From Bog-756 sp963699085 (GTDB lineage: Bacteria > Actinomycetota > Acidimicrobiia > Acidimicrobiales > RAAP-2): a stretch of DNA of 64,000 nt. The stretch's first letter is position 1. Every line of letters starts with the position of its first letter. Positions 35,325-43,574 of this stretch are shown one piece after another. The notes beneath the pieces were generated by a model. It was not told the origin of the DNA, did no database searches, and saw nothing but the letters and a program-made list of their open reading frames with translations. The stretch spans positions 1-64,000 of the forward strand of contig CAVOTH010000005.1 of assembly GCA_963699085.1 (NCBI GenBank). The letters run 5' to 3'. The position numbers and the translations under genes were made by a program.

Positions 35325-36519
35325 TCACGACATAGCCTCCCGGGCCAGAACCTGGGCGCTGGAGCGGACCGTTCGGTCGCTGTCGATGATCCCGAACGAG
35401 ACGTCGTAGCCGTGGAGCCACTCGTAGTTGTCCACCGCCGTCCAGTGGAACAGTCCGCGTACATCGATACCCCGGGCGATCGCACCCTGCAGGATGACCA
35501 GGCCCTGGGAGAGGTAGTCCGCCCGCGTCCGCGTCGTCGTCGGTGCCGATGCCGTACTCGGCCACGAGGACCGGCGTGTCGGGCAGCTCCTCGTGAATGC
35601 GATCGAGCACGAGGCCGAGCCCATCGGCCCAGATGCCGTAGCCGAGGGGCGAGAAGGGGGCGTCCGGCGGATGGATGGTCAACTTCCCCTCACGGACACC
35701 CATGGTGGCGTAATAGGAGAACCCGATCATGTCGAGGTACCCGATCAGGTCCGGCCGTTCCAGTGGGTCGCGGCCGGGGACACGGAGGACTCCGTCCCGG
35801 AAGAGTCCGATCCACGGCGCCCAGTAGTAGTCGAACAAGGCCTCTGCCAACGAGGTCGTGGCCGGGTCGTCATCCTGGGCAACGATCGGCGACAGCCCGA
35901 AGATCGACGACACCGGCGCTCCCGTCTGGGCCAGACGTACCGCCGCCTCGGCGGTGGCCAGGTGCATGGCCTCGTTGACGATCGCCACCTCGACAGGGTC
36001 GTTATGGCCGGGTGGCCATCCCCGCCCCCCGTATGCGGCTCGGGCGTAGTAGTTCGTTTCGTTCACGGGCTGCCATCCGGTCGCCAGGTCACCGAAGTTG
36101 TCCGCCACGAAGTCGACGTGGCGACGCCAGATCTCGGTCCGGTTGGACTCGACCACGAATCCACCGGACGCCAGGAACCACTGGGGAAGCGAGAAGTGAT
36201 GCAGGCTCACCCAAGGCGAGATCCCCAGTTCGTGGGCGGCGGACAGGATGTCCCGGTAGCGCCGGACGGCGGCCGGGTCATGGACACCGGGCTCGGGTTC
36301 GAGCCGCGCCCATTCGATCGACAATCGGTGATTGACCAGTCCCAGACCAGCCAGGAGTGCGAAGTCCTCGGCGTAGCGGGTCCCGAAGCTGTTGCCCTCG
36401 CCCGAAAGAGGGGCATGGCCGGACCGCTCCCAGTCCCACCAGTCCGATGCCGGTGCGGCACCTTCGCACTGGGTCGACGAGGCGCCCGTTCCCCACAGGA
36501 AGCCTTCGGGCCATTGCAC
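35325..36519 (-). pseudogene. GH1 beta-glycosidase gene with a 1-bp frameshift
   Basis: From GTG the protein reads FLWGTGASSTQCEGAAPASD as in GH1 enzymes, with acid/base Glu in WQPVNETNYYA and nucleophile Glu in VLVAEYGIGTDD. Right after this the frame breaks: the end continues in another frame as ADYLSQGLVILQGAIARGID to FHWTAVDNYEW, the aglycone-binding tail. Removing one base from the C-run at about 35522-35524 (plus strand) restores a 397-residue protein. Both catalytic residues lie before the break. Real mutation or assembly error. Confidence 0.87.
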
Positions 36520-36569
36520 GGTGACGAGTATGGCAAGCGGGCCACCAGACGGGGAGGTGGCTGGTGCCC

Positions 36570-37058
36570 TCAGCCGACCGGGTGCGGCACCCCGTCGGCC
36601 GCGTCCTTCATCGCCCGGATGTCGAGCTTCTTCATGGTCATCATGGCCCGCATGGCCCGACCGGCCCGCTCGGGGTCAGGGTCGCCGATCACCGACGGAA
36701 GCTCGGAAGGCACAACCTGCCAACGCAGTCCGTAGCGATCCTGCAGCCACCCGCAGGCGATCTCCTGGCCACCGTCAGTGAGCGCCTCCCAATAGTGATC
36801 GACGTCAGCTTCAGTGGCGCAGTCGATTACGAACGAGACCGATTCGTCGAATCCATAGTGCTCGGGGCCGCCGTTCAGCGCGATGAACTCGTTGCCGTCG
36901 AGCTCGAAGTGGATGTTCATGACGGTACCGGCCTGCCCCGGACCACCTTCCCCATAGCGGGCGGTCTGGAGGATCTTCGAGTTCGGGAACACCGCCAGGT
37001 AGAACTCCACGGCCTCCTCGGCCTGGTCGTCAAACCAGAGAAACGGGGTGATCTTCAT
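36570..37058 (-). CDS. VOC-family PhnB/3-demethylubiquinone-methyltransferase-like protein
   Basis: About 162 residues. Two adjacent ATGs follow GGAGG; the second, 7 bp away, is preferred. Typical sequence KITPFLWFDDQAEEAVEFYL, SKILQTARYGEG, HFELDGNEFIALNGGP and QDRYGLRWQVVP. Metal-binding sites are not obvious. Members are often annotated PhnB but rarely have a proven reaction. Confidence 0.88.
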   Translation of the reverse strand: MKITPFLWFDDQAEEAVEFYLAVFPNSKILQTARYGEGGPGQAGTVMNIHFELDGNEFIALNGGPEHYGFDESVSFVIDCATEADVDHYWEALTDGGQEIACGWLQDRYGLRWQVVPSELPSVIGDPDPERAGRAMRAMMTMKKLDIRAMKDAADGVPHPVG

Positions 37059-37250
37059 CATTGTGCCTCCTTCGACGGACCTTGGTGTCGCCGGGATCCA
37101 GCGACCTCTGCGTACGGCATCGGGCAGAGAACCGGAATCGGCCACCGGACCGGTGGTTCCCAAACGTGGGCACCGGCCACTCTATCCAACCAACGTCGAG
37201 CGGCACTGGGTGGGACCGGGTCCTGGCCGACGATCTAACCCGCTCACCGA

Positions 37251-37487
37251 TCAGTCTTCGGGAAGTGACGCAAAATCACGCTTGGCCTTCTTGTACCACC
37301 CCATCCCTGCTATCGGCTTTCTCCACCTGGACTTCATCTCCTTCAGGGCACCTACGTGTGCTTCATCACCTCTGGCCACTATGTCCTTCAGATGTGAATC
37401 CTGGGCCTTGATGACCTCATCGGCGGTGGTTCCATGATGGGAGAGATCACATGGCCCGCCCAGCTGCCTGCATGTCATTGTCTTCAA
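37251..37487 (-). CDS. DUF1059 small protein
   Basis: 78 residues from a TTG with AGGAG upstream; an ATG three codons later is the alternative. It matches the DUF1059 pattern KTMTCRQLGGPCDLSHHGTT with conserved Cys-Cys spacing, then a helical tail of Lys/Asp-rich sequence (HLKDIVARGDEAHV). The helix is followed by an extra tail. Function unknown. Confidence 0.75.
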   Translation of the reverse strand: MKTMTCRQLGGPCDLSHHGTTADEVIKAQDSHLKDIVARGDEAHVGALKEMKSRWRKPIAGMGWYKKAKRDFASLPED

Positions 37488-37578
37488 ATCACTCGGCTCC
37501 TGTCGTGGTCCTGTGGCGTCAACATGGGAAAGCTGGGACGGCCCGGAGATCCGGGTCGGGCACGGCCCAGATGGAGGA

Positions 37579-37977
37579 TCAGGCCTGGGCGATGCGGACC
37601 AGATTCCCCGACGGGTCGCGGAGCGCACAGTCACGCACTCCCCAGGGTTGGTCAGCCGGCTCCTGGAGCACCTCGGCGCCTGACGCCCGGACCTTCTCGA
37701 AGGTGGCGTCGAGATCGTCGGACCGGAAGATCGCCGCCTGCAGCGACCCCTGGGTCACCAACGAAAGCAGGGCGTCACCCTCGGTCTGCGAGCGACCGCC
37801 GTGCGGCTGGAAGAGGACGATGTCGACATCCTGACCCTGGGCGCCGACCGTGACCCAGCGAAAGCCGTCGGACGCGACATCGGTGCGGACTTCGAGGCCG
37901 AGCGCATCACGGTAGAAGCCCAGTGCAGCGTCGGGGTCGTGGACGGGTATGAACATTGCCGAGACGGTGAGTGCCAT
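37579..37977 (-). CDS. VOC-family glyoxalase-like protein
   Basis: 132 residues, one VOC domain: AMFIPVHDPDAALGFYRDAL, DVDIVLFQPHGGRSQTEGDA, and end motif GVRDCALRDPSGNLVRI with the metal-position residue in the last strand. It begins right downstream of an AraC regulator, likely its target. Substrate unknown; members detoxify small electrophiles or bind drugs. Confidence 0.9.
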   Translation of the reverse strand: MALTVSAMFIPVHDPDAALGFYRDALGLEVRTDVASDGFRWVTVGAQGQDVDIVLFQPHGGRSQTEGDALLSLVTQGSLQAAIFRSDDLDATFEKVRASGAEVLQEPADQPWGVRDCALRDPSGNLVRIAQA

Positions 37978-38078
37978 TCGACAACCATAAGGGGGCCAAC
38001 CGGTTTGTTGCTTCTCCGATCCTGCTCGGTGAAGGGCCGGTGCGTCAGACCACGACTCTGGTCGCGGCCTCGGCCGGG

Positions 38079-38465
38079 TCACGCGGTTTGCTGACACACG
38101 TCGGAATGGCTTCTACACTTCGCGGTCGCGGTGGTCCGCGCCCGGTACTGAGATGGCGTCACGCCGACGATCTCGGTGAATCGCGAACTGAAGGAGCCGA
38201 GCGACGTGCAGCCGACGGCGGCACAGCAGTCGGTGACCGAGCTCCCCTGACGTAGCAGCGCCTTGGCGCGCTCGATGCGTCGCGTCATCAGGTACGAGTA
38301 GGGCGTCTCTCCGTACGCCGCCCGGAACTTCCGCGAGAAGTGGGCGGGGGACATGAGCGCGGTTCGCGCCATCGCCGGGACATCGAGGGGTTGTGCGTAA
38401 TTGCGGTCCACAAGATCACGCGCCCGGCGCAGGTGAGCGAGGTCGGCGATGTCCTCCGGCTTCAT
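38079..38465 (-). CDS. AraC-family transcriptional regulator (DNA-binding domain only)
   Basis: 128 residues. Two HTH units: LDVPAMARTALMSPAHFSRK with FRAAYGETPYSYLMTRRIER, and SSVTDCCAAVGCTSLGSFSS with FTEIVGVTPSQYRAR. No effector domain precedes it, so it is a single-domain AraC protein. Located 101 bp upstream of the VOC gene on the same strand, a common small regulatory pair. Confidence 0.92.
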   Translation of the reverse strand: MKPEDIADLAHLRRARDLVDRNYAQPLDVPAMARTALMSPAHFSRKFRAAYGETPYSYLMTRRIERAKALLRQGSSVTDCCAAVGCTSLGSFSSRFTEIVGVTPSQYRARTTATAKCRSHSDVCQQTA

Positions 38466-38657
38466 GTCGACGACGGTACCCGACCTGGCGCCTTCGCCGG
38501 CACCAACTCGCCCGTGGCCTGGATCCGCTCGTTGCGTAGCTGCGCCGCGTCATTGATGAGGGCCCTGCAGCTCGGAGAACCCCGCAGCTCGGAACGACAA
38601 CGTAATCTGCCTCATGCTGGGCAACCGGTTCTTCGACGAGTCGGATGGCCGGGTGTC

Positions 38658-39590
38658 GTGAGCTCCCCGGTCATCGCCGTCCATGGTGGCCAGTTGGGCA
38701 CGCTGGTCCTCGAGGGGGTCCGATCCTCCCTCCCTGGGATGACGGTGGTCGAAGCCGGCACGCCCGAGGCGGTAGGGGCCGATGTCCTGGCCTCGTTGGC
38801 CGGCGACTCCGACGGCATCACCGCGGCGCTGACCCCCGGGATCCACTGGGTCCATGTTCTCGGCGCCGGCATCGACGGCTTTCCGCTCAGCGTCGTTGGC
38901 GACCGGATCGTCACCTGCTCGCGGGGTGCGGCCGCCCCGGCCATTGCCGAGTTCGTGCTGGCGTCCATGCTGGCCTTCGAGAAGCAGTTACCACAGTTGT
39001 GGATCACCGAACCCCCGGACAGCTGGAGCAGCGCCGCACTCGGAGGCCTGGAGGGTCGCACGCTCGGGATCATCGGCCTGGGCTCGATCGGTACCGAAGT
39101 GGCGAGGCGAGCGCTGGCATTCGACATGGACGTGGTGGCCGTGCGCCGCCGCGACATCCCCGCGCCCTTGCCGGGAATCGCCCTGACCGGCGACCTCGGG
39201 GAGTTGCTCACCGGCTCGGATCACGTGGTGATCGCAGCTCCGGCCACCGATCGGACCGAGCACCTGATCGACGCCCTGGCCCTGGCGCGGATGAAACCCG
39301 GGGCGCACCTGATCAACGTGGCCCGCGGGTCCCTGGTCGACCAGGAAGCCCTGGTGGCGGCGCTCGACGAGGGCCGTCTCGCCCGGGCCACGCTCGACGT
39401 CGTCGACCCTGAGCCCCTCCCCCGAGGGCACCGGCTGTACGGACACGATCGGGTCCGACTCAGCCCGCACGTGTCATGGTCCTCGCCCCGGACCCTGAAA
39501 CGGACAATGGAGCTGTTCGTGGCGAACGTCGACCGCTATCGGGCCGGTCAGGAGTTGCTGGGCACCGTGGACGTCAAGGAGGGCTACTGA
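38658..39590 (+). CDS. D-2-hydroxyacid dehydrogenase-family oxidoreductase
   Basis: 310 residues from GTG. NAD-binding motif RTLGIIGLGSIGTEVARRAL, later ARMKPGAHLINVARGSLVDQ, glutamate in DVVDPEPLPRGH and catalytic His in LSPHVSWSS. The catalytic Arg sits in ARGSL-type context. The N-terminal half is weakly conserved. First gene of a three-gene operon with a TIM-barrel isomerase and a Gfo/Idh oxidoreductase (junctions overlap 1 and 4 bp), suggesting sugar or polyol acid conversion. Confidence 0.9.
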   Translation: MSSPVIAVHGGQLGTLVLEGVRSSLPGMTVVEAGTPEAVGADVLASLAGDSDGITAALTPGIHWVHVLGAGIDGFPLSVVGDRIVTCSRGAAAPAIAEFVLASMLAFEKQLPQLWITEPPDSWSSAALGGLEGRTLGIIGLGSIGTEVARRALAFDMDVVAVRRRDIPAPLPGIALTGDLGELLTGSDHVVIAAPATDRTEHLIDALALARMKPGAHLINVARGSLVDQEALVAALDEGRLARATLDVVDPEPLPRGHRLYGHDRVRLSPHVSWSSPRTLKRTMELFVANVDRYRAGQELLGTVDVKEGY

Positions 39591-40441
39591 TGGGGTCGGA
39601 GGACCTGGTGCTGTGTTCGGGGACGCTCCCACGGGGCGTGCCGTTCGCCGATCGGGTGCATGCCGCCTCGGCGAATGGCTACTCCTGGTTGTCACTGTGG
39701 GGGCGTGATCATGCCGCGGCGCGCGCCGAAGGTCTGACCGATGCCGAAATGAAGTCCATGCTCGACGACCACGGACTGCGGGTCGCCGAGCTCGACCCGG
39801 CCTGGTGGTGGCTGCCCGGCGCGACCGAGGTCAGCCTTCCACCTGAGTTCGACACCGAGGAAGTTTTCCGGTTCGGTGAGGCCGACCTGTTCGCTGTGGC
39901 CGACGGGTTGGGTGCCCGGTCGCTCAACGCCGTCGACATCTTCGGGGGATCGTGGACCATCGACGACGCCGCCGAGGCATTCGCCGGGCTGTGCATCCGG
40001 GCGGACGAGCACGGACTCCTGGTTCACATCGAGTGGCTCCCGTGGTCCCGGATCCCCGATCTGGCGACCGCTCGGCGGATCGTCGAGCTGGCCGACCGAC
40101 CGAACGGGGGCCTCAACGTCGATGCATGGCACCTGGTGCGGGCCGGGATTACCGTGGAGGAGTTGCGCAGCGTCCCCGGCGAGCAGATCCTCGGCGTGCA
40201 GCTGGACGACGGTCCACTCGAAGCCGAAGCTGACATGATCGACGCCACTCTCCACCACCGCCAGCTTCCGGGAGCGGGCGAGTTCGACCTCGCCGGAATC
40301 GTCGCCGCCCTGGTCGACTCGGGCACCACGGCCCCGATCGGGGTGGAGGTCTTCTCCGATGCCCTCCACCGTCTGGGCCCCGACGAGGCGGCCCGGATGG
40401 CAGCTGAGGCCACGCGTGCCGTACTCGGGAGGGCAGGGTGA
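39590..40441 (+). CDS. Sugar phosphate isomerase/epimerase-like TIM barrel
   Basis: 283 residues, AP-endonuclease 2 superfamily. Repeated beta-alpha units end in conserved acids: LRVAELDPAWWWLP, LLVHIEWLPWSRIPDL, GGLNVDAWHLVRAG, ILGVQLDDGPLEAE and TTAPIGVEVFSDAL, giving the Glu-Asp-His-Glu metal site. ATG overlaps the dehydrogenase stop. Reaction unknown. Confidence 0.88.
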   Translation: MGSEDLVLCSGTLPRGVPFADRVHAASANGYSWLSLWGRDHAAARAEGLTDAEMKSMLDDHGLRVAELDPAWWWLPGATEVSLPPEFDTEEVFRFGEADLFAVADGLGARSLNAVDIFGGSWTIDDAAEAFAGLCIRADEHGLLVHIEWLPWSRIPDLATARRIVELADRPNGGLNVDAWHLVRAGITVEELRSVPGEQILGVQLDDGPLEAEADMIDATLHHRQLPGAGEFDLAGIVAALVDSGTTAPIGVEVFSDALHRLGPDEAARMAAEATRAVLGRAG

Positions 40442-41529
40442 CCGGAGTTGCTGTGGTCGGCACCGGATTCGGGTGCGTCACCCATGTGCACGCCCTGCGG
40501 GCTGCCGGATTCGAGATACTCGCCCTGGTCGGTCAGGACCCGGTCAAGACGGCGGCACGCGCCGAGATGTTCGGGATCCCACGGGGTCTGACGTCCGTCG
40601 AGGAGGCCCTGGCACTCGACGGGTTGGAGGCGATCACCGTGGCCACCCCTCCCCACACCCACGCCGGCATCACCTTGGCGGCCATCGCCGCCGGCAAGCA
40701 CGTGATCTGCGAAAAGCCCTTCGCCCGCGACACCGTGGAAGCCCAGAGGATGCTCGCTGCAGCCGAAGACGCTGGAATCGTCCACCTGCTCGGGTGCGAA
40801 TTCCGGTGGGACGGTGGGCAGGCCACGCTGGCCCGGGCCGTCAGCACCGGTCAGGTGGGCGAGCCCAGGCTGGCCACAGTCCTCCTCCATGTCCCGCTGT
40901 TGGCATCCGCCGCCGACCAGGTCCCCCAATGGTGGGCCGACGCCGACCAGGGCGGAGGCTGGCTGGGCGCCCACGGGTCCCAGTTGATCGACCAGCTCCG
41001 GGTCACACTCGGCGAGTTCGAGTCGGTGAGTGCCTCGCTCCCACACGTGGCCGGCCGCGGCATGACGGCCGAGGACGCGTTCGCCGTCCACTTCCGGATG
41101 CGCTCCGGGGCCGTCGGTACCCTCCAGAGCACTTCGGGCGACCTCGGCCCCCCGATTATCGTGACCAGGGTCGTCGGGTCGTCCGGCACAGCGTGGATCG
41201 AAGGAGTGGGTTCGACGGTCAAGGTGGCGGACCAGTCCGGAACGAGGACGGTGCCCCTGTCGGAGGACATCCCCGTGGCCACCAGGCCCCCGCTGCCTGA
41301 GGGGCTCGTCTCGACCGCCTACGAGCGGATGATCTCCCACGGCTTGGACTTCGGCCCCTATGCGCGCCTCGCCGAAGTGTTCCGCTGCCGCATCGAGGGA
41401 CGTCCACCACCCCCGGGGCCCGATGCGGCGACGTTCGTGGACGGCGTCCGGCAGATGGCCGTTCTGGACGCGGTGCGGGCCTCTGCCGCCAACCGGACGT
41501 GGGTGGACGTGGAGGAGGCGACGTTCTGA
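40438..41529 (+). CDS. Gfo/Idh/MocA-family oxidoreductase
   Basis: 363 residues. Cofactor motif VAVVGTGFGCVTHVHALRAA, VATPPHTHAGITLAAIAAGK, and the EKP lysine in HVICEKPFARD. C-terminal domain from about 130 with GGGWLGAHGSQLIDQLR (catalytic HxxD position). Typical NAD(P)-dependent enzymes act on inositols or sugar acids. Last gene of the operon. Confidence 0.92.
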   Translation: MTGVAVVGTGFGCVTHVHALRAAGFEILALVGQDPVKTAARAEMFGIPRGLTSVEEALALDGLEAITVATPPHTHAGITLAAIAAGKHVICEKPFARDTVEAQRMLAAAEDAGIVHLLGCEFRWDGGQATLARAVSTGQVGEPRLATVLLHVPLLASAADQVPQWWADADQGGGWLGAHGSQLIDQLRVTLGEFESVSASLPHVAGRGMTAEDAFAVHFRMRSGAVGTLQSTSGDLGPPIIVTRVVGSSGTAWIEGVGSTVKVADQSGTRTVPLSEDIPVATRPPLPEGLVSTAYERMISHGLDFGPYARLAEVFRCRIEGRPPPPGPDAATFVDGVRQMAVLDAVRASAANRTWVDVEEATF

Positions 41530-41666
41530 CCTGTCCCGGCGCGTCTCGTACCGCCGCAGACGACTTCCGACGCCGGGCACCGAACCCGTCGATGAGGTAA
41601 GAATTCAGTGCGCGCAGGACCCCTCGGCGGGTCCACGGATACGGGCACGGAATAGAGGAGTGGTCC

Positions 41667-42134
41667 ATGAGCGGTCTGTCAGGTAGCGGTGTCCCCACCA
41701 AGATCGTCGTCGGGACCGATGGCTCGGCCACGGCCGAGCGCGCCGTCCACAAGGCCACGGCATTGGCCAAGGCGGTGGGCGCGGAGCTGATCATCATCTC
41801 CGCCTTCAACAACCGGGCCCCGGCCGGAGTCGCTTCCGCCGGCATCACGATGGACTCCAGTTGGGTCACGGCCGCGCAGGGCGCTGCGGAGTCGGTGGCC
41901 AAGGAGGCCGCCGAGCGGGCCAAGTCCGATGGCGTCACCTCGGTGTCGTACCAGGCGGTCGCCGGCGACCCGTCGGAGGCACTCGTTCACACGACTCAGG
42001 AGCAAGGTGCGGACCTTCTCGTCGTAGGGTCGAAGGGAATGCAGTCCACGGCTCGGTTCCTGCTCGGGCCGATCGCCAACAAGGTGTCGCGAAAGGTCGA
42101 CTGCGACCTGCTCATCGTCGAAACCTCCGAGTAG
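41667..42134 (+). CDS. Universal stress protein (UspA domain)
   Basis: 155 residues, single Usp domain. ATP-site start VVGTDGSATAERAV with Asp; end motif VVGSKGMQSTARFLLGPIAN, where the usual G-x2-G-x9-G(S/T) ends in G-P rather than G-S/T, so ATP binding may be altered. A large hairpin follows 57 bp downstream. Confidence 0.93.
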   Translation: MSGLSGSGVPTKIVVGTDGSATAERAVHKATALAKAVGAELIIISAFNNRAPAGVASAGITMDSSWVTAAQGAAESVAKEAAERAKSDGVTSVSYQAVAGDPSEALVHTTQEQGADLLVVGSKGMQSTARFLLGPIANKVSRKVDCDLLIVETSE

Positions 42135-42190
42135 TCAGCACCATCACCGCGGACAGACCTGCCCGCTGAATCGATCGGACGGGGGCGCTA

Positions 42191-42239
42191 GATCACGCCC
42201 GGACCGGGCGCCCGCCGCTCACGTGGCGCCCGGGTGATC
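42191..42239. terminator. Two-part perfect hairpin after the Usp gene
   Basis: GATCAC pairs with GTGATC (42191/42234) around an inner perfect stem CCGGGCGCC / GGCGCCCGG (42204/42225) with a 12-base loop; a 7-base bulge lies on one arm. No T-run follows, so it may be an actinobacterial I-type terminator or a structural element. Confidence 0.55.
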
Positions 42240-42329
42240 AATTCCTGAAATCGTCACCGAAAAACACGGATTTGTACTCCTCTACTACTATGCTGCCGCT
42301 TGAGGGGCCCTCGAAGGTGAGGTGGCGGC

Positions 42330-42530
42330 GTGCATCTCGAAGTTGGCGACCGGGTCCTGGTTACCGAGCATGCGGGCGGCACGACCAGCCACGTGTGCAG
42401 AATCCTGTCGAGTGGGGGACCAGGGGGCGCACCTCCTTATGTGGTCCTGCGCTACGACACAGGTCAAGAGGAGCTCCTCTCACCCGATTCGGACCTCGTA
42501 ATCCGGGTTCTCACCCACTCACCTTCCTGA
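42330..42530 (+). CDS. DUF1918 small protein
   Basis: 66 residues from GTG. Matches the DUF1918 pattern: VGDRVLVTEHAGGTTSHVCR then GAPPYVVLRYDTGQEELLSP. Short SH3-like beta domain, common and uncharacterised in actinobacteria. Stands alone. Confidence 0.85.
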   Translation: MHLEVGDRVLVTEHAGGTTSHVCRILSSGGPGGAPPYVVLRYDTGQEELLSPDSDLVIRVLTHSPS

Positions 42531-42625
42531 ATCGCCCGCCTCGATCGCGGCGCGTCGCGGACCTGACGCGCTGGTGATCCGGGTGCTCCCGGTAACGGCC
42601 GGTGGGAGTGCCGACGGTAGGGTCG

Positions 42626-43564
42626 ATGTCCGTGAACCCCCGGACCCAGATCAACCAGGCACATGCCGTGGGGAGGGAGGTGACGGAGAGCGGCATCGAA
42701 CACGTCAGGGCCCAGGCGCTTCTGCAGGTTCGCCAGTCGATGGGGATGACCCGCGAACCGCTTCCGACCTGCACCGACCCCGACCGCGCCTACGTCCACC
42801 CGGACTCGCTGGTCCGGCGGATCCACGGGGACCTGCCGTCAATGCTCATCGGCGGCCTCTCGGCCCTCCTCTTCCAGATGCTCCACCCGTTGGCCATGGC
42901 CGGGGTGGCCCAACATTCCAACTACCGCAGCGACCCACTCGGGCGCCTCGAGCGGACAGCCACCTTCCTAGGGACCACCACGTTCGGCTCCGAGGAAGAT
43001 GCCCGTGCCGCCATCGCCCGGGTCCGCCTCGTGCACGCCCGGGTAACCGGGACGGCGAGCGACGGCCGGCGATACTCAGCCGCCGACCCTGACCTTCTCA
43101 CCTGGGTCCATGCCGCCGAGGTCTCGAGCTTCCTCGCTGCCAGTCGCATCTACGCCCCGGTTCGCCCCACCCCGGTCGAGGAGGACGACTACCTCAATCA
43201 GATGTCCAGGGTGGCCACCGACTTGGGCGCCGTCCACGTCCCCCGGTCGGTGTCCGACCTCGATAGCTACTTCACCGAGGTGCGCCCCCACCTCCGCCTC
43301 ACCCTCGAGGCGCGCGAGGCCCGCAACTTCGTGCTTCGCGGGGTGGGCCGGTGGCCCCACGAGATCGCCACCTACGCCCTGTTGGTGAGCGCGGCCCAAG
43401 GGGTGCTGCCGACGTGGGCCCGCCGGCAACTCCGCCTTCCCGCCATCCCTGCCGGCGACCGGCTGGCTGTGCGTCCATCAGCCCGCTTGCTCGGCTCCGC
43501 CTTCCGCTGGGTGGCCAACACCCCGGATCGACGGGTGGGTGCCGGACCATCACCGTCGGCCTGA
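42626..43564 (+). CDS. MpaB/DUF2236-family oxygenase-like protein
   Basis: 312 residues from ATG with GGTAGGG upstream. Family landmarks: FQMLHPLAMAGVAQHSNYRS, TTTFGSEEDARAAIARVRLVHARVTG and DPDLLTWVHAAEVSSFLAA, supplying the histidines that ligate haem b in the related latex-clearing protein Lcp. Substrate unknown. Convergent with the WS/DGAT gene. Confidence 0.9.
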   Translation: MSVNPRTQINQAHAVGREVTESGIEHVRAQALLQVRQSMGMTREPLPTCTDPDRAYVHPDSLVRRIHGDLPSMLIGGLSALLFQMLHPLAMAGVAQHSNYRSDPLGRLERTATFLGTTTFGSEEDARAAIARVRLVHARVTGTASDGRRYSAADPDLLTWVHAAEVSSFLAASRIYAPVRPTPVEEDDYLNQMSRVATDLGAVHVPRSVSDLDSYFTEVRPHLRLTLEAREARNFVLRGVGRWPHEIATYALLVSAAQGVLPTWARRQLRLPAIPAGDRLAVRPSARLLGSAFRWVANTPDRRVGAGPSPSA

Positions 43565-43574
43565 CCGGACGTAG

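Noticed and set aside
40024..41580. 518-codon minus-strand frame over the isomerase/Gfo-Idh operon
   Set aside because: Both plus-strand genes have full motifs and overlapping start/stop coupling.
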